This document shows, in pieces, positions 6,999 to 13,908 of a stretch of 14,265 nucleotides of DNA (the first letter of the stretch is position 1; each line of letters opens with the position of its first letter). The stretch is from an uncultured Clostridia bacterium (GTDB lineage Bacteria > Bacillota > Clostridia > TANB77 > CAG-508). Below the pieces are notes generated by a model. The model worked only from the letters and a program-made list of their open reading frames with translations, was not told the origin of the DNA and ran no database searches. Where the stretch lies: NCBI GenBank assembly GCA_944393755.1, contig CALYBF010000023.1, forward strand, positions 1-14,265, in the 5' to 3' direction. Position numbers and translations under genes: made by a program.

Positions 6999-7026
6999 TA
7001 TTTTCACTCTTCCTTTATTTTAAAAC

Positions 7027-7053
7027 AATTAAGAGGAATAACTCCTCTTAATT
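7027..7053 (-). terminator. Hairpin terminator between the small membrane protein gene and rbgA
   Basis: An 11-bp perfect stem (7027-7037 with 7043-7053, AATTAAGAGGA) has a 5-base loop. On the minus strand it is followed by GTTTTAAAAT, a weak U tract. It starts at the stop codon of the upstream gene. No clear promoter lies between it and rbgA, so it may be leaky. Confidence 0.65.
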
Positions 7054-7535
7054 TATAATGTTCTATAATTATTTTTATCTGCTCTTTCATCTAATTGTCT
7101 ATCAAATTTCTCATTTGTATAAAACCAATCTGTTTTCTTATCTTTTGGGTGTAATTTTCTACTTTTATCCATAAGCATATCAAATAATACACCTAATGGT
7201 AATACTACTCCTATTATAGATATAAAAATATTCATATATAGACTAATGTCAACAGTTTCTAATGCACTTAATACTACTTGTATATTATTTGCTATGTCTA
7301 CTCCAAAATACAAGCCATATGCTAATAAATATATTAATGCTCCTATTAATTTTCTCTTTACAACTAAAATTATACATACTAAAACAACAAACAATAAAAT
7401 TATTTCCATTTGTTGATTAAGTGGTTCTATTCCGCCTAGGTCCCAATGCATTTGTCCTGCTAATGCAACTATAACTCTAAATATCCAAAACATAACCATA
7501 AACATCACAAGCATCCAAGTTGAAAAATTTTTCAT
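7053..7535 (-). CDS. Unknown small membrane protein
   Basis: I do not recognise the family. The 160 residues hold about four hydrophobic segments: an N-terminal one (residues about 8-28), two in the middle (about 45-60 and 64-80), and one near 100-120. The C-terminal tail of about 40 residues is polar, charged and probably cytoplasmic (SRKLHPKDKKTDWFYTNEKF and beyond). I chose ATG 7535 over an in-frame GTG at 7544 because AAAGGGGTG lies 6-8 bases before the ATG and overlaps the GTG. The gene lies between two hairpins, downstream of ireB-ruvX-DUF1292, and has no room for its own promoter upstream, so it probably depends on read-through. Confidence 0.75.
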   Translation of the reverse strand: MKNFSTWMLVMFMVMFWIFRVIVALAGQMHWDLGGIEPLNQQMEIILLFVVLVCIILVVKRKLIGALIYLLAYGLYFGVDIANNIQVVLSALETVDISLYMNIFISIIGVVLPLGVLFDMLMDKSRKLHPKDKKTDWFYTNEKFDRQLDERADKNNYRTL

Positions 7536-7555
7536 TTGTTTCACCCCTTTAAAAT

Positions 7556-7590
7556 AAGGTGAAGGTAAATTAATTATTTTCCTTCACCTT
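7556..7590 (-). terminator. Hairpin terminator after the DUF1292 gene
   Basis: A 10-bp perfect stem (AAGGTGAAGG 7556-7565 with 7581-7590) has a 15-base loop, and the minus-strand 3' side reads ATTTTAAAG. It sits just after the DUF1292 stop. The weak U tract and the lack of a promoter before the next gene suggest partial termination. Confidence 0.65.
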
Positions 7591-7600
7591 TTATTCTTTA

Positions 7601-7903
7601 TTAATCTACAAAATCAAAGTCATCTTTAAATTTTTCTTTAAATATTTCAAATACTTTATTTAAAACATCTTCGTCTTCAACACTTACATATGACTCTTCA
7701 TCTGAATTTTCGTCATCAGTATCTTCGACTTTTAAAATAACAACTTCTCCTTCTTCTTCTTCTCCTTCTTCTGTTACTGGTAATAATACAACATATTCTT
7801 CATCGTCTAATTCTACTAAATCTAAAAATTCAAATTTAACCTCATTTCCATTTTCATCATTTAAAACAATTATGTTGTCTAATTCCTCATTATTTTCTTC
7901 CAT
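7601..7903 (-). CDS. DUF1292 (YrzB-like) acidic protein
   Basis: A 100-residue, strongly acidic cytosolic protein of the DUF1292 family, whose function is unknown. The family core is visible: IIVLNDENGNEVKFEFLDLVEL, then DEEYVVLLPV and a GEVVILKVE strand, ending in a helix, NKVFEIFKEKFKDDFDF. It lies next to ruvX and ireB, the order known from B. subtilis (yrzL-yrrK-yrzB), which supports the assignment. I chose ATG 7903, preceded by GAAAGGAG, over an in-frame ATG at 7921 that would place the ribosome binding site inside the coding region. Confidence 0.88.
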   Translation of the reverse strand: MEENNEELDNIIVLNDENGNEVKFEFLDLVELDDEEYVVLLPVTEEGEEEEGEVVILKVEDTDDENSDEESYVSVEDEDVLNKVFEIFKEKFKDDFDFVD

Positions 7904-7955
7904 TATTTTTTCTCCTTTCATATTTTTTTATTTATTTTTAAATTGTAATAACATT

Positions 7956-8381
7956 TTAAACGGTATTTTTTAATTTATTTAAATATGTTTCTAAAATATA
8001 TACCGCAGATATAGTATCCACTATATTCTTCTTTTTATTCTTTTTTACATCTAAAAAATTCATTGTTCTATGGGCTTCAACAGTTGTTAACCTTTCATCT
8101 ATTGTTTCTATTTTTATCTTATTATATTTACATTTTAATTTATGGACAAATTCTTCTGTTATTTTTGCTCTTTCTGATATACTTCCATCCATATTAAATG
8201 GCATACCAACAACTATTGTATCAACCTCATATTTTTCAAATATTTCATCTAATTTTTTTAATATTACTTTATCTGAACCATTTCTTAAAATAGTTTCTAG
8301 TCCTTGAACAGTTATATTTAATTCATCAGTAATTGCTAGTCCTACTCTAGCATCACCATAATCTATTCCTAATTTTCTCAT
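7956..8381 (-). CDS. ruvX: Putative pre-16S rRNA nuclease / Holliday junction resolvase-like RuvX (YqgF)
   Basis: An RNase H-fold nuclease of 141 residues, linked to maturation of the 16S rRNA 5' end and earlier described as a Holliday junction resolvase homologue. The first strand, LGIDYGDARVGLAITD, carries the catalytic Asp. VVGMPFNMDGSISERA and DERLTTVEAHRTM follow, and VDTISAVYIL supplies the last acidic residue. All expected motifs are intact. The start ATG at 8381 lies 1 base after the ireB stop, with only a weak AGGA upstream, so translation is probably coupled to ireB. A 52-base gap separates it from the DUF1292 gene. Confidence 0.93.
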   Translation of the reverse strand: MRKLGIDYGDARVGLAITDELNITVQGLETILRNGSDKVILKKLDEIFEKYEVDTIVVGMPFNMDGSISERAKITEEFVHKLKCKYNKIKIETIDERLTTVEAHRTMNFLDVKKNKKKNIVDTISAVYILETYLNKLKNTV

Positions 8382-8382
8382 A

Positions 8383-8637
8383 TTAACTATCTAATCCTAT
8401 ATATTTTTTAACCATTTTTTCTAATAATTCGTCTCTTTCAACTGTTCTTATTTTATTTCTTGCATCATTATGACTTGTTATATATGTTGGGTCTCCTGAT
8501 AAAATATATCCAACTATTTGATTAATTGGATTATATCCCTTTTCTACCAATGCTTCATAAACTTCTTTTAATATTTCTTGGCATTTATTATTTTCTTCTC
8601 TTTCAACTTCAAAGCTCATTGTTTTATCAAATTCCAT
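8383..8637 (-). CDS. ireB: IreB family regulatory phosphoprotein (DUF965)
   Basis: An 84-residue cytosolic protein. In Enterococcus faecalis IreB is phosphorylated by the Ser/Thr kinase IreK and tunes cephalosporin resistance and wall stress. The family landmarks are clear: the N-terminal DKTMSFEVE with the likely phosphorylated Thr, EVYEALVEKGYNPINQIVGYILSGDPTYITSHNDARN, and VERDELLEKMVKKYI. The start has a strong AAAGGAGGAG site. It is followed 1 base later by ruvX, the usual arrangement. In many Firmicutes alaS lies directly upstream; here the upstream gene is a GAF/GGDEF-like protein. No kinase or phosphatase partner is in the window. Confidence 0.94.
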   Translation of the reverse strand: MEFDKTMSFEVEREENNKCQEILKEVYEALVEKGYNPINQIVGYILSGDPTYITSHNDARNKIRTVERDELLEKMVKKYIGLDS

Positions 8638-8652
8638 TTTAACTCCTCCTTT

Positions 8653-9792
8653 TTAAATATTTGTTATATCACTTTCACTTATATTTGCATTATCTAAATA
8701 TTCCTCTAATTTTTTCAACACTTCTTCTAGACCTGTACCCTTGTAATAAGAAGATATTACAATATTTAATCTTGGTACTGCTATATCTTTAGCTAACTCT
8801 TTTCCTAGTTTTTTTCTTGAATTTACTTCTAAATTCAAATTTTGAATTTCATCTTCAGTTAATTTTATTTGCATACTTTCTACTTTATCTTTCATATCAT
8901 TTAAAAAATCTGCTACTGAATTTGTTTCTACTCCTGAAAAAGCAATTACAAATTTTGGTCCCATATATCTTACAAAAACATATTCTGATGCTAAATTTTC
9001 CCTTATGAAATTACTTATTTGTGTTATAACTTTATTTCCTAGTTCTCTAGAATAATCCCTATTTATTTGTTGGATATTAATTATTTTAAACATACATATT
9101 GTAGATATTGTGTATTGATCTATAATTTTTTTACCTTCTCCATATAGATATTCTTCTGAATATAATCCTGTAAATAAATCTTTTCTAACTATAGATTCAA
9201 GTGTTTGTTGGTGCACAACAGTTTTTAATACTGATACAATATTTTCTTTAATTACTTCTAATACAGTTGTATCAACATTATCAAAATCATGTGGTGTTCC
9301 ACTTTCTATTATCCAATATCCAACATATACATTATCAATATATAATGGGAAAAATATAGCAGATTTAGCTCTTCCAAATTCCATTTGTTGATACGGAAGC
9401 CTTTCACTTTCACTATTTACAGTTACATACTTAGGTGTTGCAGTTTCTATACTATCTTTAAACATATCTACTTCGTGTAATCTTTTTAATGAGTCCCAAT
9501 GCTTTGGTTCTACATTTGATGCTTTTATTTGATATTCTGCACCGTCAAATACAACGATTGTTGAGTATTTAATTTCATATCTTTCTATCAAAACATCATT
9601 TATTTTTTTGATTTTTTCTTCTACTGTTGAAGTTTCACCAATAGCATTTATAAAATCTTGAACAACATATAAATTTGTGATTTTTTGTTGCATATTATTA
9701 TATTTTTGTAGTTTCTTATGCAATCTTAAATTATATACTAATAATCCAATTGCTATTGCTGCTAGTATAAGAATTATTACTATTAATACCAC
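8653..9792 (-). CDS. Membrane-anchored GAF protein with degenerate GGDEF domain
   Basis: A 379-residue protein with one N-terminal membrane helix (residues 2-20) and a short basic coiled segment. A GAF-like sensor domain spans about 45-195 (ending in FFPLYIDNVYVGYWIIESG and the helix VLEVIKENIVSVLKTVV). A GGDEF-type domain spans about 200-350. The GGDEF fold starts with a recognisable KDLFTGLYSEEYL, but the catalytic loop is MGPKF instead of GGDEF (about residues 276-280), so cyclic-di-GMP synthesis is unlikely; it may bind nucleotide or act as a scaffold. The start is GTG 9792, supported by AGGAGG 8 bases upstream. It lies 21 bases after the TadZ-like ATPase gene and 15 bases before ireB, in one transcription unit. 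Confidence 0.75.
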   Translation of the reverse strand: MVLIVIILILAAIAIGLLVYNLRLHKKLQKYNNMQQKITNLYVVQDFINAIGETSTVEEKIKKINDVLIERYEIKYSTIVVFDGAEYQIKASNVEPKHWDSLKRLHEVDMFKDSIETATPKYVTVNSESERLPYQQMEFGRAKSAIFFPLYIDNVYVGYWIIESGTPHDFDNVDTTVLEVIKENIVSVLKTVVHQQTLESIVRKDLFTGLYSEEYLYGEGKKIIDQYTISTICMFKIINIQQINRDYSRELGNKVITQISNFIRENLASEYVFVRYMGPKFVIAFSGVETNSVADFLNDMKDKVESMQIKLTEDEIQNLNLEVNSRKKLGKELAKDIAVPRLNIVISSYYKGTGLEEVLKKLEEYLDNANISESDITNI

Positions 9793-9813
9793 TATATTTT
9801 CCTCCTCTTATTG

Positions 9814-12123
9814 TTAAAAGTTATTTCTTCTCATTTGGTTTAAAGTTTCGTTCATATTTGGTGAAAATGTATTTTGTGTATTGTATCCGCTCGCCGTTGG
9901 TGGAACATATGTGCCACCTTGTGCATATAGCATATCACCTAATTCTTTCAATGATTTCAAAAAGATTTTTGAATATCCTTTTAATGAAATTTCACATTCT
10001 ATTATTCCTTCTAAATACCTAGTATATGTCTCTATTTCAAAAGGTAGTGTTGCATATCTAACAGTATTTCTGTTAAATAATTCTGTCATAAATGACATTG
10101 AAGGATCATTGTAATATGCCATTCCACCAATTATAGTTTTCTCTGTTATTCCTTTTAATCTCACAAATTTGTTTAATACAATTCTTATTTTTTTCTCTTC
10201 TAATATATTTTTTGCTTTTAGTTCTCTTAAAAATGCCGTTAATGGTTGTATTGTAAGAACATCTAAGGTTTGTACTAAATATATTTCTTGTGATTGCTCA
10301 AAATATCTAAAAGGTGTATTAAAGTCTGTATCAATCAATATTAATGAGTGGTTTTTTAATAAAGTTTCTAGAATTTTATCAGTATGAATAATATTTTCAT
10401 CGTCTTCTGGTAAAGATGTATATACTGTTAGATTTCTATTAACTTGTATCCCTTTTGCTGTTCCATTTACCAATTCATTAATTGACATATTTGCTATATC
10501 TCTTAAAGATTCCTCATTTTTAGTATAAATATAATATGAGTTTTTATTTTTCGTAGTATCTAATATTGCTACATTTACTCCTGCTTCTGATAACAATGCA
10601 GCTAAATTATTTACTATAAAGGATGTTCCATTTTTGCTAGTTCCAATAAATGTTGCTATTTTTTTATTTGAAGTCAAAAGTTCTGATAAATCTATTGTTT
10701 CTGTTTGAATATTTTTATTTATTGAGATTGAACTCATATTTATTTTATTAGCATTATAACTATTTGCACTATACCTATTTTCATTTCTATTATTATTAGC
10801 GTTATTCGAAGTAAAGTTATAAGTCTCTCTATTGTTATAGATATTATTCTTTTGTTGTTCATTATAAAAACTTTGATCCTCAATAGTATTTTCTTTTTCT
10901 ATACCAGGCAAAATAGTTTCCTCTGGTTCGTCTAATTGGTTTTCTTCTAATTGGCTTAACCCTGGTAATATTGAAATATCATCACTATCTTTATTTATAA
11001 CATTAGAGGATTCATTTTCTATATTTGATGTAATATTTTTTTTAGGTCTACCTCTCCTTTTAACTGTTGTTGCATCAGTTATATTTTGATTATCAGAAGT
11101 GTTACTTTCTGGTATTGGATTCTTTCTAGGTCTACCTCTCCTTTTTTTAGGCATCTCCTCAATTTGTTTATCTATATTATTTATTTCTTCAAAATCTGTT
11201 GGTTCGATATAAGTATTATCTTCTTCTAATTCAGGTTGTTGTATAAATTGTTCTTGTTTTTGAGGTCTTGGCTTAGATAACTTCTTGCCACCACTTATAT
11301 TTACAGAAGAAGGTATAACCACAGGTCTAGACATAGTTTGTTCCTTACGTTTTATATTTAGCAACGTCTCACTAGGTCCACCCACTTCCTCTTCTTTAGT
11401 TTTTCTTAATGAATCAGCTACACTATTATTAAATGACATTATTTGTTGATATTTAGGTGATCGTTCTTCTAAAACTGCTCTAACATTTAAAGGTAAGAAT
11501 TTACTTATTATTCTTAATTGTGTATCATTATATTGAGCTGCTATATTATCAAAACTTTCTAAATATTTATCTTCATTTTTTCCTAACCTTCTATAATGTG
11601 CTAAAATATTTTGAATTTCTATTTCGCTAACATCATTTTCATTTTCACTTTGATAATTTACATCTTCTGAATCTATTTGGTAATAATTTTTAGCATCTTT
11701 TTTTGAACGAGGTCTATTTACCAATTTACAAACCTCTTCGACACTTCTGTCAGATCCAATTAAAGCATTATATATTCCTATTCCAAATAATTTTACAAGC
11801 ATTTCTTCACCTTTAGTTCTTCTATCTGCACAAATTAAAATTATAGGAATATCGCTTCCTCTTGAATTTGAAGCTTCATCACTAATACCATCTAATTTTT
11901 CAAAAATAAATTTATCAATTTGATCATATTGTGTGTTAGTAAACGCCTCTAATTCTTCACTTATAACAATTCTGTCATAAGATTTATCTTTTTGTATTTC
12001 TTTCAAAATTGCATTAAAGTAATAAACATTTTTATATGAAATTATTTGTTTATATTCTTTTTGATATCTCTTGACAATTGATTCTGAGATTTCTTCATTA
12101 CTTACAGCAAATAAGACTTTCAT
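9814..12123 (-). CDS. TadZ/CpaE-like ATPase with receiver-like domain and two AT-hook motifs
   Basis: A 769-residue protein in three parts. Residues about 1-145 resemble an atypical receiver domain (IVISEEL, DIPIILICADRRT). Residues about 150-480 form a long, polar, probably disordered linker, rich in Asn and Glu. It holds two AT-hook-like motifs, KKRRGRPRKNP (about 325-335) and KRRGRPKKN (about 353-362), and two LPG repeats. Residues about 485-740 form a MinD-type (SIMIBI) ATPase domain: IGTSKNGTSF in place of the deviant Walker A KGGxGKT, then AILDTTKN and LILIDTDFNTP. The second P-loop lysine is lost, so ATP hydrolysis is doubtful. Receiver plus degenerate MinD is the TadZ/CpaE layout, known for polar placement of pilus machinery, but no other Tad genes are visible. 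The start has AAGGGGG inside the end of the preceding gene. Confidence 0.65.
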   Translation of the reverse strand: MKVLFAVSNEEISESIVKRYQKEYKQIISYKNVYYFNAILKEIQKDKSYDRIVISEELEAFTNTQYDQIDKFIFEKLDGISDEASNSRGSDIPIILICADRRTKGEEMLVKLFGIGIYNALIGSDRSVEEVCKLVNRPRSKKDAKNYYQIDSEDVNYQSENENDVSEIEIQNILAHYRRLGKNEDKYLESFDNIAAQYNDTQLRIISKFLPLNVRAVLEERSPKYQQIMSFNNSVADSLRKTKEEEVGGPSETLLNIKRKEQTMSRPVVIPSSVNISGGKKLSKPRPQKQEQFIQQPELEEDNTYIEPTDFEEINNIDKQIEEMPKKRRGRPRKNPIPESNTSDNQNITDATTVKRRGRPKKNITSNIENESSNVINKDSDDISILPGLSQLEENQLDEPEETILPGIEKENTIEDQSFYNEQQKNNIYNNRETYNFTSNNANNNRNENRYSANSYNANKINMSSISINKNIQTETIDLSELLTSNKKIATFIGTSKNGTSFIVNNLAALLSEAGVNVAILDTTKNKNSYYIYTKNEESLRDIANMSINELVNGTAKGIQVNRNLTVYTSLPEDDENIIHTDKILETLLKNHSLILIDTDFNTPFRYFEQSQEIYLVQTLDVLTIQPLTAFLRELKAKNILEEKKIRIVLNKFVRLKGITEKTIIGGMAYYNDPSMSFMTELFNRNTVRYATLPFEIETYTRYLEGIIECEISLKGYSKIFLKSLKELGDMLYAQGGTYVPPTASGYNTQNTFSPNMNETLNQMRRNNF

Positions 12124-12126
12124 TTG

Positions 12127-12534
12127 TTACCCCCTTCCAAATTTTACAAACACTGCAAATGCTAGTGGTAAAATCTGGCAAATAATTAATATTGTTACAA
12201 ATGTAACTATTAATGCCATACCTTTTTCTAAAGTATCTAGTTTTCTTATACCTATTACATATTGGTGAATTGCACCTATTGCAATACCTAAAAAGCATAA
12301 TGGGATACTATAAATTCTTACTAAATTCAATATATATGCAACTAAACCATATACATCTGAACCGTATTTTTCTTTATAGTCATCTAGTGATTTTGCAGCA
12401 TTATCTTTTATTTCTACAATTTTGCTTTGTGTTTCTTCATCTATTGCTTGTTCTGCTGCATAGACATTTGTTGCAACTAAAACTGTTCCAATTATGACAA
12501 TAAATATTGTAATTATTGCTAAGATTTTTTTCAT
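12127..12534 (-). CDS. Small exported two-helix membrane protein, VirB2/TrbC-like in layout
   Basis: A 135-residue protein with a clear signal peptide (residues 1-26, likely cut after VYA). An acidic/lysine-rich stretch of about 40 residues follows, then two hydrophobic segments (about 68-95 and 105-130) joined by a short polar loop, IGIRKLDTLEKG. Signal plus two helices with a short loop is the layout of type IV secretion pilins of the VirB2/TrbC group, but I see no diagnostic motif and the family call is inference. It lies 3 bases before the TadZ-like ATPase gene, so the two are co-expressed and probably work together. The ribosome binding site AAGGAG lies in the loop of a small hairpin. 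Confidence 0.7.
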   Translation of the reverse strand: MKKILAIITIFIVIIGTVLVATNVYAAEQAIDEETQSKIVEIKDNAAKSLDDYKEKYGSDVYGLVAYILNLVRIYSIPLCFLGIAIGAIHQYVIGIRKLDTLEKGMALIVTFVTILIICQILPLAFAVFVKFGRG

Positions 12535-12537
12535 TAT

Positions 12538-12555
12538 TTTAGACTCCTTTCTAAA
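12538..12555 (-). promoter_or_regulatory. Small hairpin holding the ribosome binding site of the VirB2-like gene
   Basis: On the minus strand TTTAGA, AAGGAG and TCTAAA follow one another, so a 6-bp stem presents the whole ribosome binding site in a 6-base loop. An alternative 5-bp stem, AGACT/AGTCT (12541-12545 with 12555-12559), overlaps it. Both are weak. Confidence 0.35.
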
Positions 12556-12596
12556 GTCTTCATGTTGTTTTTCAGCTTAAAGCCTTATACTCCTAT

Positions 12597-12625
12597 ATCA
12601 TACAATAAATTAAGAAAAATATCAA
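12597..12625 (-). promoter_or_regulatory. Promoter of the VirB2-like/TadZ-like/ireB transcription unit
   Basis: Minus strand: -35 TTGATA (12620-12625), 17-base spacer, -10 TATGAT (12597-12602). It lies 8 bases past the stop of the glucosaminidase gene and gives a leader of about 55 bases before the VirB2-like start. Confidence 0.7.
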
Positions 12626-12633
12626 GGAATTTT

Positions 12634-13863
12634 TTATAATTTGTTGTATAAATATTCCATATGTTTATAAACAGCATTTGCCCAGTTCTTATCAGTTGCA
12701 TATTTTGTATTTACACCTGTTAAAGTTGGTCCATTATAATATTTACCAGATGCTTGTTCTCCCCCATAAATTGACGTTCCTTTAGGGTTTAAATAATACT
12801 TAACAAATACTCTTGCAATTAAATCTATGCTTTCTGAATAATCAGAAAATTCATATGCACCATTATATGGGTTTGAGTCATATGCTCCATATCCGAATAA
12901 ATTATATTTATCTTTAGAAATTTTAGAAGTTCCCCATCCACTTTCGTGAATTGCAACCGCTGCAACAAACAATCCATTTATATTATATTGTTCTTCTATA
13001 TAATAAAAATATTCTGCATTGTTTTGCATAACTTTGTTTACATCTTTGCTATCTGTTAGTATTTTCTTAAATTGTTCTAAACTTAGGCCACTTGGTTTAT
13101 TAAGTTCCATATTAAAACTTAATTTTCTTATATTTGTACTGTTGGAATTATTATTTTGTTCTGAATTTTCATTTTCTTTATTTCTAAATGTAACATTCTC
13201 TTTTTTTACATATCCAATAATTCCTATAGCTTCTATTTTATAATAATCACCATTTATTTCTAAAACAGTAAGTTCTTCATCTTTCCCTAAAGTGGCTATT
13301 TTAGTGGAATTTTCATTTGGCTCTAATTTAATTTCTGCCCTATCTGATACAATATAAACTTTGTCTCCTACTTTTACTTTATATGTACTTCCTATTCCTG
13401 AACCCACTTCTACAATTTTATTTACAGCTGCCTTTGTTATTTTACTATTTACTTGTTCTTCTTTTACAATTTCTCCATTTTCATAAGTTTTTTTGATTGT
13501 AACTTCTTGTTTCCCTTCTCTTCCTTCTTGCACAACTTGAATTACACCTTTTGGTAATTCAGCATTAGATTGATATTTTGTTATGTATTCTAAATCAACT
13601 TCTTCTGTTATAAATTCTTCTTTAAAACCATTTTCTTTATTATTTTCATTAATTACTTCATCTAAATTAATTTCATTTGCATTACTAATTTTAACATTTG
13701 AATTAACTTCTACTCCTGTTTCTTTAGCAAGTACTTCATTTTTATTAAAAATATAATTATACAAAATTATTAAATAAAGCAAAATGATTATCCCGCTAAA
13801 AAATATTATTATCTTTTTAAGAGATAATTTATTTCTACTCTTGTTTTTTTCTTTTGCTATCAT
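12634..13863 (-). CDS. Murein hydrolase: G5 domain, SH3 domain and C-terminal glucosaminidase (GH73-like)
   Basis: A 409-residue surface enzyme expected to cut the N-acetylglucosamine bonds of peptidoglycan. Residues about 16-42 form a membrane anchor. Residues about 88-152 are a G5 domain (ELPKGVIQVVQEGREGKQEV and the following KTYENGEIV). Residues about 165-228 are a bacterial SH3 domain (GDKVYIVSDRAEIKLEPNE). The C-terminal 150 residues are a glucosaminidase domain with the likely catalytic Glu near residue 306 in AAVAIHESGWGTS, followed by NLFGYGAYDSNP and YATDKNWANAVY. The start ATG at 13863 has AGGTGA 7 bases upstream. It has its own promoter, and no terminator is visible after it. The reading frame is intact with no in-frame CGG, unlike the second glucosaminidase at the left edge. 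Confidence 0.92.
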   Translation of the reverse strand: MIAKEKNKSRNKLSLKKIIIFFSGIIILLYLIILYNYIFNKNEVLAKETGVEVNSNVKISNANEINLDEVINENNKENGFKEEFITEEVDLEYITKYQSNAELPKGVIQVVQEGREGKQEVTIKKTYENGEIVKEEQVNSKITKAAVNKIVEVGSGIGSTYKVKVGDKVYIVSDRAEIKLEPNENSTKIATLGKDEELTVLEINGDYYKIEAIGIIGYVKKENVTFRNKENENSEQNNNSNSTNIRKLSFNMELNKPSGLSLEQFKKILTDSKDVNKVMQNNAEYFYYIEEQYNINGLFVAAVAIHESGWGTSKISKDKYNLFGYGAYDSNPYNGAYEFSDYSESIDLIARVFVKYYLNPKGTSIYGGEQASGKYYNGPTLTGVNTKYATDKNWANAVYKHMEYLYNKL

Positions 13864-13879
13864 AATATCACCTATTACA

Positions 13880-13908
13880 ATTCTACATTTTTAGAATTTT
13901 TTTGTCAA
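13880..13908 (-). promoter_or_regulatory. Promoter of the G5-SH3-glucosaminidase gene
   Basis: Minus strand: consensus -35 TTGACA (13903-13908), 17-base spacer, -10 TAGAAT (13880-13885). The -10 box lies only 17 bases from the ATG, so the leader would be about 10 bases and just hold the ribosome binding site. The -35 overlaps the last codons of the KilA-N reading frame. Confidence 0.7.

Noticed and set aside
7741..7770. A CTT/TTC-rich repeat in the DUF1292 gene as a microsatellite
   Set aside because: It encodes the acidic Glu-rich stretch typical of this protein family, with irregular units.
11045..11150. Two similar CCTCTCC-containing stretches as a DNA repeat
   Set aside because: They encode the two AT-hook motifs, so the similarity is explained at the protein level.
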